From positions 27,382,508 to 27,446,507 of the forward strand of contig NC_016133.3 of NCBI RefSeq assembly GCF_000005505.3: a DNA stretch of 64,000 nt. Direction: 5' to 3'. Shown piece after piece: positions 23,801 to 39,889 of this stretch. Position 1 is the stretch's first letter. Each line of letters begins with the position of its first letter. The translations under genes and the position numbers were made by a program. This DNA comes from Brachypodium distachyon. Taxonomy: Eukaryota > Streptophyta > Magnoliopsida > Poales > Poaceae. Under the pieces are notes generated by a model, which was given only the letters and a program-made list of their open reading frames with translations, did no database searches and was not told where the DNA came from.

Positions 23801-25361
23801 ATCTTCCGAGGCATAGAGATTCTCATAGAACTCAGTCACCATCTCCCCAATTTCCATCTGATCCGAACAGATTGTCCCATCATCTCGTGAGAGGCTCGAA
23901 ATATTATTCTTTTTACGACGCCCGTTAGCCTTTTGGTGGAAGAATCGAGTGTTACAGTCACCAGCAGCTAGCCATTCCACCCTACTCCTCTGCCGCCACA
24001 TCACCTCTTCCCTGTAATTGAGCTCAACTATCCTCTCTTCAATTCGTTGCTCCTCCACTGAAGGCCCAACACGAAACTGATCAGCTTTCATAATAGACAA
24101 CTTAGCCTTGAGGTCACGTTGCTCAGCCCGAACCTGGCCAAAAGTATCATTTCCCCAGCGTTCTCCGGCCGCATGAGATAGCTTGCGACTGAGATCGTCC
24201 ACCGTAGCACACACATCTTCCTTCCAAGTTCTCTCAACCACGTCCCTGTGTTCTTCATGACGTTCCCACATAAGCTCATACCTGAATGGCCTATCAATAG
24301 CGATCCTTCGGTTCGACGCCTCCTGCTCATTAAGAAGGAGGATTGGGTTATGGTCAGACTTCACCGCAGCTAGATGCTGGAGGGTCGCATACGGAAACAT
24401 CGAGCACCAATCTGCTGAAGCCAAGGCCCTGTCCAGCATGACTCTACAGTAGCTTCCTCCGGCCACCCTTTTCTCAAAGGTCCAGTCCAGCCCAATATAT
24501 CCTATATCACAAAACCCACACACATCCACGGCCTCTCGAAACGCTTCCATTTGCCATCCCTCTCGCTCGTTCACGCCCAAGGCGCTCCTCCCGCCTTAGT
24601 ACTTCATTAAAGTCCCCTAAGCAAACCCATGGCAAAGAAAATTCTCCCCTGAGAAAGCAAAGCATCTCCCACGAAAGAAAACGTCTGCCGCGATCAGCCT
24701 CTCCATAAAAGCACGTGAGTCTCCATGGATCTCTCCCATGTTCAGTGATAATCGAGTCAATATGATAACGGGAAAAAGTTTTAATAACCAGATGCAAAGA
24801 GCTCTTCCACTACATGCAAAGACCTCCACTTCTTCCACTGCTAGCTACTGCAAAAGAACAGTCAAAACCTAAGGTACCCGCCAGGCCTTCCACCCTGTTC
24901 TTTGCCAATTGAGTTTCAACAATACACAGAACCTCCGGCGAACACTCCCTCACCAGGTCGCGGAGTTCTTTGACAGTCGCTGGATCACCAATCCCCCTGC
25001 AATTCCAACACAAGGTCTTCATCGCCCAAATCTCAAATCAATACGCTTGAAGCTGTCCACCAGAGGAGCAAGGTCTCCTCCTGCTAACACCACTCAGAAC
25101 ACCAAAACCGGCACAGACACGACGTCCGAGCGGGACTGCAGACTCCCCACCGGCTGGCCGGCGGGAGGACGAAAACCCCTATATGGGTAAGATCAGCGGC
25201 GACCATAGGTAGACATCTGGGATCAAAGAGACATACGGCTGGAGGTGGCCGCCGGCGCCGGGGGCAGCCGGCAGGAGGAGACGGCCGCCAACGCCGAAGT
25301 GGCGGCGGCGGAAAAGAACGGCAGTTGGGGAATAAACAGGGGATTTACGTGTGGGCTTGGG
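20861..25361 (-). mobile_element. L1-type LINE, 4.5 kb, bounded by 12-bp target duplications
   Basis: The element lies on the minus strand. Its 3' tail is the T run at 20861-20867 and its 5' end is near 25361. Both sides carry the same 12-bp sequence, so the limits are firm. The 5' leader (25023-25361) is GC-rich and about 340 nt long, and no separate ORF1 precedes ORF2. The element may be slightly 5'-truncated or belong to an ORF2-only lineage. It is inserted in the terminal bases of the Helitron. Confidence 0.88.
20885..25022 (-). pseudogene. LINE ORF2: endonuclease, reverse transcriptase, zf-RVT, RNase H (decayed)
   Basis: Translation from 25022 opens with MKTLCWNCRGIGDPATVKEL, the APE-type endonuclease start; WVCLGDFNEVL follows near 24620. 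The reverse transcriptase occupies about 23700-22700, with KAYDRVEW, GIRQGDPISPYLF and the catalytic FADD at 22963-22952. The zf-RVT part includes CSICHGAEDTWRHALVDC. The last 500 nt encode an RNase H domain (INVDAGLARSGAAGALDAVCRD). Damage: in-frame stops at 24810, 22679, 22355 and 22001 and a frameshift near 24580. Downstream of the frameshift a single frame runs to the stop at 20885 apart from the three later stops. Motif residues are otherwise kept, so the copy is inactive but not ancient. Confidence 0.9.
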
Positions 25362-25373
25362 CATTGTACTAGT
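25362..25373. repeat. LINE target-site duplication, right copy
   Basis: This is the second copy of CATTGTACTAGT. Joining this copy to the upstream sequence restores the Helitron 3' terminus CTAG plus the host T. Confidence 0.88.
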
Positions 25374-25661
25374 AGTCATTAATTTACGTTGCAAGGCCTT
25401 AGCGGGCCCTGTTCCCTTGCCCCACCTGGGCTATGCGGTCGTGGTATATAGGAGCTGGATGTAGCTGGGCTTACTATTTTAGCGAAGCCCAGTTGACATA
25501 GGACCAAGCGGCCGCGTTGAGCTGTCAAAAAACAAAAAAAAAAACAAGCTGCCGGCGTCTTCATCGGTCTTCCCTTCGCCCTTCGGTTCCTCCTCCTACC
25601 GTCCTACGCTCTGCCGCCACTGATAGTCTGACACAGTAACACTTTCTGTGGAGTTCTGTCC
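25374..25661 (+). promoter_or_regulatory. Promoter and 5' UTR of the aldo-keto reductase gene
   Basis: TATATA at 25445-25450 lies about 210 bp before the ATG and only 72 bp from the LINE target duplication. Everything further upstream is transposon for about 6 kb. The AAAAACAAAAAAAAAAAC stretch near 25530 and pyrimidine-rich sequence precede the ATG. Confidence 0.5.
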
Positions 25662-30422
<4,761 letters not shown>

Positions 30423-32953
30423 CCATTTTACATGTTCAGATGCAAACTGAACATCATGACCGCATTTTTTTGGGGGGGGGGTGGTGGGGGGCTTACTTAA
30501 ATTCAATGTGAAAAGGAACAAGTTGCTCAAGAAAACAACAGATGATATTGGTGTTATGTATGGGATCAATGTATCGATTGCTAATTGTTATACATGATAA
30601 AAGAAATTGTGCCCTTCAACTTGAACTTCTTTCAATGTGCATATTTTCTTTGGATGTGATTGGTAATGGCACCACTGTGATATTTCCATAGATGATCGAC
30701 TGTGGTGCTTACTGACAGTGACAGATAGGGGTGTTCAGCCTCGGGTTGATTACAGCACATAAGCACACCAAAGTAGGAATGGGGATCTTCAAAGTTCAAA
30801 CTCACTAGTAATCCCTAAAAAATAGTATAAGAACAATGTAGTGCCTTTTACACTCTGCTACATTTGGTTGCTCGGGTTTCTACATTTTACCATGCACTCC
30901 CTTGTGCTGCAGGACTTGTGCTTCTTCAATACCTCTGATTTACTGTCCATGTGTCGCTGGTTTCTTGAAAGATATCTCCTTGTACAGTACAGGTTAACCT
31001 GGGCATTCTGCTGAACTTTGCAGGCGATAGGCAACGACAGTTTGCAATGGTCAGGTAGGGCTGCCCATGGTGTCCCTTTCAGGAGGAAAACCTCCTTGGG
31101 AGCAGCTGGCCAATCCAGAGTGGATCTCGAGGCTTTGCAGCTGCCCATCATGCACTTCGAGCATCATCGGGGAACGCGCCGTGGCCGGCCGCCGGGCGAT
31201 CGATGATGCAGCATACAGGGGATATGCGCCCACCAAGAACATTTGTGCCCCTCCTCCCACATGTGTGAGGGAAGGAGCCTTTGGACCACCTCCCCAAATC
31301 TTGCTGCTGCGAGAATTTGCTGGACCATAAACCTTGATGCAGTTCAAAGCAAGGCGTGCGCCGTTCATGCAAACAATCGACCACTGCGTCGTCCAACCAG
31401 CCTATATATCATTGTCCGATGATTGATTGATTGATTGCCTGTGCTTATCTTGTTCTGATCTAAGTAACTGTGAATCTGCAATGGCTCTGCAACAAGGTAC
31501 TACTACATCACTTCATGCTCTCTGAAACATGGTACTCATCTGCTGATACGTTTGCAGGAAAGCTAGCTGTTGTTCATGTATCAGCATCTCATCATTTAAT
31601 TGCCAGGCCAAACTTACTCTTGGGACTCTACTGACTTCATCAACCAATTTTTTTCTCCGCACAGATTTCATTATATATAAGACAACTACAGGCCAGTTTC
31701 TGAGACACAAACTTTAATTGTATCCTGGAGACCAGCTTATCAGAATCAGCAACACAAAGCCAGTGTCAGGAAGCAGAAGAGGGGCATGCTTTTTGTTAAT
31801 GCCTGGATTGCAAAAGGGGCAAAGAGGGGGAATAAAGAAGGGAAAGCAAAGGAGGAAAAAGCCATGCAGTGATCTTTTTGGAGGAGAGCTGGGGGCAATT
31901 GGGATGTATCGGAGTTTGCTACTACTAATTCCCTGCATCTCACATGCCCATGCATAGAGCTTTTCTTCAAAAGCCTGGCTAAGTATATGCAAGCTTCCTT
32001 TGCATGCATGCTTGCCGTGGGATGTAATCCCTAGGTTTATTCCATGCAAGCTTTATATCCTTTTTCCACCACATCTCATCGAGAATATTCTGGCATTAGG
32101 CTTTTCATCTTGAGCATGCCTACTGCCACGTCTTTTGCCAAAAGCATTTGGGATCCGTTCAAATGTACGTTGCTCTAGTATGTATTCATCTCTTTACATG
32201 TAAATTACCATATGCAATTTACTAACAGACTAGTATCCCTATATCCTTAAAAAACAGTATCCACAAAAACATAAACATCATGTCCCCCATATACAAAAAA
32301 AACATTTTGTGAGATTAAAGACACCTCCACATATTAACCCACTAAAAGAAAAATATTCAAACTTATCGTTTTTCAAAAAGGAGGAATCACCCCTGCATCT
32401 ATATAGATAGATTCACACAACCATAAAATTATTATTAGAACTTAATCATCATCATTACAAAACTCTGCGAAAAGCCGAAAGTACATTAATTCATTCATGC
32501 ATCGCAAAGCTTTTATTGCTAACACAACTCCTTACACCCATATTAAGTACAACCCCGCATCTCCTCCTAATGCAGTAGGGACAAGGTAAGGACTCAATGG
32601 GATGCTGGATGAATGACTCGCAAACAAAATGGAAAATTTCCTGTTGTTAAAAATAATGCCGTTTCGGTAGTTACATAAAACCCAAGATCACACATACCCC
32701 TGCAAGAACCCACCATTTAAGTTTACATTTCATCCCCGTGAATCAATCCTGGACATATATACTAGAAATAGTATGGGGCAGTGGAAGATGGAAGTCACAA
32801 AACTAACTCTCCAAACTATGCGCGCCATATGGACAATCAATAAACAATTGTCTAGGCCATTTATTAAGGAAAAAACTGAAGATCATCTATAACATTTTTT
32901 CTCAAGGGACTTGAGGTCCGACCAAGAGAGAAAACATATAGCACTTATCTTGG
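30423..32953. other. Spacer between aldo-keto reductase and LTR foldback
   Basis: The reductase 3' UTR includes a run of ten G at 30472-30481 followed by TGGTGGGGGG. A GC-rich patch at 31050-31370 is open on both strands but resembles no family. The rest is AT-rich without genes. Confidence 0.45.
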
Positions 32954-33115
32954 ACCATCGGATCGAGAACGTATGGCTCAAATCAAATGTGTGAGCCTAA
33001 CCAGCCACTTAAACACACTTTTGCATAGCTTGGCAAAAGTGTGTTTAAGTGGTTGGTTAGATTCCCACATTTGATCTGAACCTTGGGTTTTCGATCCAAT
33101 GGTCTAGTGACCATA
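32954..33115. mobile_element. Foldback MITE, about 160 bp
   Basis: GACCATCGGATCGAGAAC at the left pairs with GTTTTCGATCCAATGGTC at the right. The centre forms a perfect CTTAAACACACTTTTGC / GCAAAAGTGTGTTTAAG stem with a six-base loop. The whole unit folds as one long imperfect hairpin. Confidence 0.8.
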
Positions 33116-33246
33116 GTTTGCAAGTTTGTAGACTTTTTCACTGAAAAATTATATTGAGTAGACTTTTAGCATGTTTTAAGTGTTTTTGTTGTTGATGATG
33201 CAATATGTCCTAGCAATGAGAAATTCTGCTAATTAATTACATGCAT

Positions 33247-33650
33247 TGATATGGACATGCTAACCATGGATACGACCTTTGGTATCCTCAATTTTATAAT
33301 ATTTGACAACATTTATAATCAGGTGAATTTAAGTAGTAATTGTTTTCATTGTCATATTTATGAAAAGGCGGAGCTAGTACTATCTTGTCTCGTTTTATTA
33401 CGTAGACATCTTGTTGAGCTTTTTAAGTCTAAGGTCAAGATGAGATACGATGGAGGCCAGCGGAAGGTCAAGCAAAAATCAAGCATCCATACAGCTGAGG
33501 GAAGGATTTTGAAGTGTACTTTCCAACAAATTAAACGGCACATGATTCGGAACTTGTTAGAGAAAAATATCATGGATTAAAATTAAAAACAATTACTACT
33601 TGAATTCACCTGATCCTGATGTCGTATCCATGGTTAGCATGTCCATATCA
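33247..33650 (+). mobile_element. Short LTR-derived foldback element with 5-bp target duplication
   Basis: The unit begins TGATATGGACATGC and ends GCATGTCCATATCA. TGCAT is duplicated at 33242-33246 and 33651-33655. Its first 330 bp are collinear with the start of the LTR at 46309-47317 read from the minus strand (shared CTTTCCAACAAAT and CACATGATTCGGA). The last 64 bp are instead an inverted copy of its own start: 33621-33650 mirrors 33247-33276 exactly and 33587-33615 mirrors 33318-33346 with one mismatch. Confidence 0.8.
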
Positions 33651-33655
33651 TGCAT

Positions 33656-34254
33656 GGAGATGGATGCCTGCATATATGACGAAGATCCTGATCTGATAAT
33701 TGCGCACACTGAGCAAATGAAAGTTGAACGGGGTGGTGATCAGGGCCGGTGTGGGACACGGAACATGATTGTCAACGCCACGGCAATAAAGAACTTTCTC
33801 TGCAGGTCTCTTTTCCCTTCTTGCTCATCTTTCTCAAACTATGTGCTAGCTGGCCGGGATTCTAGGGATTGCACATAGTATATACGTATCGCCATCCATG
33901 CCATGCATGCATGGTCCCAGCTGAGACCAAGCTCGGACTCCCACGTATGCATGACACGAACTCATCATTTCCATCCATCCATGCATGCATCTAGCAAATC
34001 CGTGCATGCAAATGCTTAAAATTAAGGATTAATTTGTTATTTCTAGGCTCATTGAGAAGTTGGTATTTCTAAGTTGACTAAGTTGCACATGATGAGGCAG
34101 AGTTGTAAGCAAATAATGTGCGACTCTGTTTGATTGATTGCACATTTCAAAAATTAAATTACTCCTAAAGAAAGAGTGTAACTGATTTTTTGTTGAATAA
34201 AAGGATAAACGGTCCTGAAATTGACATTCCTTTAGATTATTTCCTAGATTATTC
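33656..34254. other. Intergenic sequence, no gene seen
   Basis: There are many GCATGCAT palindromes around 33895-34010. I can support no gene. Confidence 0.45.
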
Positions 34255-34332
34255 GACTCCCTCCGATCCACAATAAGTGTCAACTTTGCACTAAATACTT
34301 GATACTTATTATGGATGGGATGGGAGGCAGTA
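34255..34332. mobile_element. Short degenerate Stowaway-type foldback
   Basis: CTCCCTCCGATCCACAATAA pairs imperfectly with TTATTATGGATGGG...GGAGGCAGTA. The TA border is eroded on the left. Confidence 0.55.
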
Positions 34333-34558
34333 CCAACCAGCAAAACTCAAATATATCCACGCAACCTGTTGCATCCGTGAAAAAGGGGTGCAAATGTACA
34401 CACACAACACATGTACAATGTTGATCTTTGTGCATTTTTGAAGATTGTTGCGATATTCAAATATACAGATGTGCATCATGTTAGAACATTTGGGCCTGCA
34501 GAAAATATGGTCAGCATGTGTTCCATGCAAAAAAAAAAACTCAAAAGCTAAGATATGT

Positions 34559-34671
34559 TACTCCCTCCGGCCGGAATTACTTGTCGAAATATTATATCTA
34601 AACCCTTTTTGCACATAGATATATCCATATTTGAGCAAATTTGAGACAAATAATACCGGTCGGAGGGAGTA
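34559..34671. mobile_element. Stowaway MITE
   Basis: The left end TACTCCCTCCGGCCGGAATT is inverted at the right end ACCGGTCGGAGGGAGTA, with TA at both borders; about 113 bp long. Confidence 0.85.
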
Positions 34672-35074
34672 CTAGAGCATTTACCTAGCTCTAGCCTCTA
34701 GGACGACTATCCATGCATGAGACACAATATATGTGTTGATCGATTGATTCCTCTAGTTTATACGACAGGACATGAAATAAAATTTCGTGAGTTTGCTAGC
34801 TGGTGCATTCTTATCAGTTATCACAACGTACGGATCCCACATGAATCTCAGAATGTGTACTTCATGGACATCTCAGTGAGGAGTCAGTGAGGTGAGGGCC
34901 CACCTCTCAGGGAAAGAACACACATGCAAAAATAACATACTCGTCGAGTTCAAATTCAGCATACCCTAACCAGGTGAAACTGAAATTAAGATTTAGGAAC
35001 TAACATGCATGCATGCATGGTTCGGCTGGCTACGTTTGAGTTACGGTCGGTGATCGTCGATGGAGTGTACTCCC

Positions 35075-37366
35075 TTAGAAGTGGTGGCTCCAAGTCTCGC
35101 TCACCGGCGGCAGCCGGCCGAGGTACTGCCTGGTCAGGTCGGTGGTGGCGCAGCACACGGCGGTGGCCACAGGACGTCCTTGGTATGCGGCGGCGCTGCA
35201 TAGCGGCATCTGAAGCTGATCCTCCACGACCTCCCCTGCGCCGAGGAAGTCCCTGGTCAGGCCACGGCGACCTCCGGCGTGCATGGTCACGGAACCTTCC
35301 GGAGTGAGCCCGAAGCTGAGCGTGTCACGGTCGGTGTCGAAAGCCGATACGCCGCTGGTGATGGCGGAGGATATAGGGAGGTCGACATGACTGAGGTATG
35401 AGTACTGGGGTTGGAATGGAGGAAGCAGCTGCTCCTGCTGGTGGTGGTGGTGGTAATGTGTTTCTTCGGAAAGAAACATGAGGGGGTTAGGGTTTTGAGC
35501 ATGGCTGGAGAAAGTGGGGAACAGTGCTGGTGGTGGACTGAGAAGATTGTTGCTGCTGCTGCCAACGCTGTTGTTGTTGTTATTGATGATGTTGCTGTTG
35601 TTGCTGGTGCTGCTGTTGTTTGCGGCTGCGAGAATCCTGGCACTCTCTTCGGCAAGGGCGTCACAGAAGGCCCTGTGGGTCAGCAAGCTGTCCTTCCTGC
35701 ATGCATGCATTGAGGTGTTAATTATGATCAGAGATGGAGTGGATTAATGAATGCAGTACTAAATCGATATGTACTCCATATCAAGGGAATGTAATGCATG
35801 CATGTAAAGTTACATTAACGAAAGAATTAGAGTTCTTACTATATATGATGTTGGTTTATTTGATTAAGACGTACGTCTCTCATGGGCCATGCATTCAAAA
35901 TGGAGGAGAGAGAGGGATAGAGTCAGAGAGAGAGTTATCATTGGAGTCAAGGATTCGCACATGATAGCTGGAGATTTAAATTCCATGATGTACTCTCACT
36001 GTATTTCAGGTGTGTATTCATACGCAAACTACCGTGTGCTGTGTGCATCTTCAAGAGTTTCGGGGTCCACAACTCCACAGTTTTTCTAGTCTGGGTACGG
36101 TCCATTTATACATACTGCTTGAAACGGCACCCTTTAATTTCACTTGCTAATGCAGGGAGCGTGTGCCAAGAAACGGAAGTATGAAAACGACACCACTGCA
36201 TAGACGTTTTATCTACAAATATCAACTGTGAATTTCATCAATTAATGCAGAGCTCTTGGTAACTTGCAAATAGTGGTATGAGATAAGCTTGGACATCTTA
36301 AAGCAAATCTCGTAGCCACATGCATGCACAGCCTATAAGTGCTCCCTGTAGGCTGTAGGTTTCCAAATCTTTTTCTGGTATTTGACCATGACCGCTTTTC
36401 GATCGTATGTGTGCCCGACCCGAATAGAGATTAATTCGTGGCATTAATTCAAGCAAAAAGAGAAATTAACTCCAAAATCATGTTGTGCAAGGTACTACTG
36501 TATATGAACATAATGGATGGGAAATCTCAACAGCAGCAGCAGATCGATCGAGATGCTCCAAATGAATGAAGAATGGGTCAGCAAATTAAGCGAGAGAATG
36601 GATGAATTGATACTCCAGTACTAACCTGGAGAAGAGGATGCCGCAGTCGCATCGGTACTCCCGTGTGCCGCAGTTCTTGACGTGTGCCTTCCAGTCCGAG
36701 TGCACGGCATAGCGCTTCCCGCAGCGCTCGCACTTCCACCGCTTCTCGCCGTGCTTGCGGGAGAAGTGCTTCTTGATGCCCGTCAGGTCCCCGAGCGCCC
36801 GGGCCGGGTCGTGGTGCACGCAGCTGGGCTCCGGGCACACGTACACGCGCTTCCGCGGCCCGTCGCCGCCGCCGCCCAGGCCCAGGCCCAGCTGCTTGCT
36901 GTGCGGCGCCTGGAGGCTGCTGCTGCGCTGCCTGAGCTTCCATGGCAGGTTGTGGCCCCGGCGGTGCAGCTGCAGGTTCTGGTCCCGCTGGAACCCCTTG
37001 TTGCAGATCTCGCACACGAACCGGTTCGTCGCCACCAGCGCACGCGGCGACAGCGCGATCACCTCCGCCCCAGGGTCTAATTACTCAATTAATTAATCAG
37101 TTTGATTGATGGAAGATGCAGTTGATTGATGAGCTTTAGGTTTAATTACCTGGGTTGCCGGGCTGGCTTCTCTTCCTCTTGCCGCCGGCCATGGGCTGCT
37201 GCTCAAGCTGGGGAGCCGGACGCAGGAGCAGGGCCTGCTGATGCTGAGCCGGCGCGAAGAGAGGGTTCAGCAGGACATGCTGGTTGCTGAGGACGACGTC
37301 GCCTCCTCCGCCATGGGAGTTGGATCCGGTGGCTTCTTGGTCAGACGAGAGATCAGAGAGCATCAT
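35075..37366 (-). CDS. ID1: INDETERMINATE1 / Ehd2 / RID1 C2H2 zinc-finger flowering regulator
   Basis: This is a nuclear transcription factor of the indeterminate-domain (IDD) family. In maize (ID1) and rice (Ehd2/RID1/OsId1) it promotes the floral transition from the leaf. Exons are 37366-37150, 37076-36626 and 35696-35075, giving 429 residues with matching phases. Exon 1 ends in a KRKR nuclear signal. Fingers: ZF1 Cys94/Cys97/His110/His114; ZF2 Cys153/Cys158/His176/His180; ZF3 Cys188/Cys191/His204/Cys208; ZF4 Cys215/Cys217/His230/Cys234. The last finger is split by the second intron, as in the family. Orthology to ID1 rather than another IDD rests on the N-terminus [20 protein letters not shown], the Asn tract after [28 protein letters not shown], the TRDFLG motif (370-375) and the C-terminus [18 protein letters not shown]. 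These resemble the rice and maize proteins as I recall them. The MSATALLQKAA motif of other IDDs is absent. Confidence 0.92.
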
Positions 37367-39833
37367 GCTAGCTGGTCACTCTCTCAAGCTAGCTAGCTAG
37401 CTAGCTGGTGGATGCGTGTGTGGGTCTCACTCTCAACGCAACGCAAACAGTTTCTTCTTCTGTGCAAGCTTAAGTGAGTGCGTGATGGCAGGCAGGCAGT
37501 GTGGGAGTGTGGGGTGAATACGACGACGAGGAGCTACAGGTGATGCGATCGGATTGCAGGGGAAAAGGCGTCAGAGAGGACGATTTGAGGAGTACACTGT
37601 ACGTCGTGTGTGGCCTTGCCTTCTGCAGGCTGCAGTTGCCGCAGCCCTCAGCCGGTCAGAATAAGAAGGGGGTGCCGCAGGATCCCCACCTCCTCCTCCC
37701 CAGTCCCCCTCCCCCTCTCTCCTTTGCTTTTTTCCTTAGTGGCATCCGCATGCATTCACGCATCAAGCCATCGACAAGTGGATATTTTTTCGGGGGAATT
37801 ATTTGAATTACTGTAAGAAGAAATTTACACTTCGAATCAAAGCTTAGTTAGCGCAAGGTTTAACATTAATTTAATCAAATTTGAAAAGATTTTACTTGAG
37901 ACAAATCTAGTACTTCTTATATTTAGGAACGGAAAGAGTACCTCACGTGGCACTCACATACATTTGTCAAATGAACGTCAACTCACAAACACATCAGCCT
38001 GGTACGCAGAGCCAACCAGTCCGGATGGGGGACGGAATGCTAAATCTTGTTATAGTTGGTCGTGCTTAAATCTAGTTCAATATGTAGCTAAAATATAAAT
38101 CTAGTCCGAATCTGTCACATGCGAAATATCTAGTTCAAACTAGAATCTACACTAAAAATAAAGATACCTGATTCGTTTCTGAGTTCTTACTTTGGTACTA
38201 TAGCTGTTACTTTGATAAAAGTGGTTAAATCACCCTCCCTCATCTTGTACTTCTTATGTGTGTTCCGTTAATTCTAGAGATACAACACCAACTTTAGTTT
38301 CATACATGTCGCAAAAAAAACTTTAGTTTCATATGCTAATTAAATGATGGCTCAGCTGTTAATTACAATGCCATCTCAAGAATCATACACCTACCATCTT
38401 ACCTACAATACTCAATTGTTGTATGATGATACTTGTGCATCATTAATCTATGTTATAATTAGCCAGCTATGGCATGCCTAGTTTTCTTCTAAATCCTTTG
38501 GAACCTTGGAGTTTTTACTATAAACTTGAACTGAACTGATATGTCCATGGCATTATTCTTTCTTCTTTTCTCCCTCCTCTCAAAATAAGATGAGGATTTA
38601 ATGTGGTGTTACCTATTTCTATAGAAGGGCAATCAGTAAAAGCTGCAAGATGTGTATATAAGTGCTCCATTTTCCAAATTTCCCTTTGTGGAGTAAACTG
38701 GTTGTTACAAAATTCAAGTCATCAGCATAAGTAGTTCAGCCATACATTGAATCAGCGCTAGAATGATTTTCTTACAGTCTGCTCCTTTTGCTATTCCCAG
38801 CAAGAGCATTGGTTGCACCTGCACTGTAGGCAGAGAAGACCAAGGGAATTATAGCAAGGACTAGAAAGAGAAGAGGGAAAATAAAAGGTGCAGAGAGCAT
38901 GCACACCTCACCCTACAAAGAAAGCAAAAGAAGCACCAGCGCATCCACTCATTGATCCTCTCCTTTTAATTTTTATCTTTTCCTCCTAATATTTTTTCAC
39001 TTTTTTTGGTTGTCCTTGAGTTTACATGCATGCATACACCTTGTGATTGATGTTTAAAGACTACTTTCTGTTTACTTGCAGGTAGTATATTTTGTGTAGG
39101 TGTTAGAGAGTTAGAAAGCCTGCGTAGGGCTTAAAAGTCAGATCAGGCATCCAGTCTTGTCTCTACTCCTGCTGGCCTTTCTTTTCTCTGCAGGCTTGAT
39201 CAGACCTAATTAAGCTTTTTTTCCTTCCATCTTTCCCAATCTTTTTTACTGTACTATTGTTTATTGTGCATGTATAATTTTCTATATAGTTTGGGAGATG
39301 GGGCTGGTCTTACTCAATTCCTTGCTTGCCGCTTTGGTCTTTTCCTTACCTTTTGTGTCTGTGCTTTTCTTATTCCATCCGTGCTTTTCTGGCCATATGG
39401 CTGGCTTGATTCTGGACCCCTTTTCCTAATTCTCTTTGGCTCTGTGGGCTCTGCTTGTGTTGGTTGGTTGGATCTAATGCAGCTATACAGAACTCCCCGG
39501 CTATTCCTGTTCGACTTTTCTTCTTTCGCGTGTGCGCGCGCAGACAATTCTTTTTAAACATCTTACTCCCATTTGCACTTCTGTTCAAGCTAGACTAGTG
39601 ATTGAAATAGTGCTGAGCAACTTGCGTTCATTTCATTCCATCTGTTAACTTTCTTCAAACATTGCACTTGCATCTCTGTTACATACAGCAGTAGATGGCA
39701 ACTTAATTGTGTTTTCGATCTTAAGCATACAATGCAAGATTAGTGCGTATATTCTTTCCTCCCTTTCATGCTTTAATCAGGTGGATTCATGGAGTCCCGG
39801 AACCCGATTGGAGTTGATCCTGTGACAGCACAG
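37367..39833. other. ID1 upstream region and spacer to the heat-shock factor gene
   Basis: A CT/GCTAGC-rich leader lies just upstream of ID1 (37380-37410). A half MITE end (TATTTAGGAACGGAAAGAGTA) is seen at 37919-37939. T-rich sequence at 38940-39560 is open on the plus strand but not gene-like. No gene is supported. Confidence 0.45.
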
Positions 39834-39889
39834 TGACTTTAAGTCACTGGCATGTAGCTAGGAGGACCACATGCCAATGACCAAAGTCA
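39834..39889. repeat. Short hairpin
   Basis: TGACTTTAAGTCACTGGCATGT pairs with ACATGCCAATGACCAAAGTCA across a 13-nt loop. There are about 19 base pairs, one mismatch and a small internal bulge. It does not match a microRNA that I know and may be the core of a decayed MITE. Confidence 0.5.

Noticed and set aside
31051..31368. GC-rich stretch open on both strands downstream of the reductase gene
   Set aside because: No recognisable protein family, no splice context and no start context; frames are explained by GC content.
33895..34010. Dense GCATGCAT palindromes (RY-type motifs)
   Set aside because: They are frequent throughout the AT-rich spacers of this window, so no specific regulatory claim is justified.
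35411..35713. Plus-strand frames opposite ID1 exon 3
   Set aside because: They are antisense shadows of the Asn/His repeat tracts.
36682..37096. Plus-strand frames opposite ID1 exon 2
   Set aside because: Antisense shadows of the zinc-finger exon.
39264..39588. Plus-strand hydrophobic frame of 97 codons
   Set aside because: T-rich low-complexity sequence gives Phe/Leu-rich translations by chance; nothing supports a gene.
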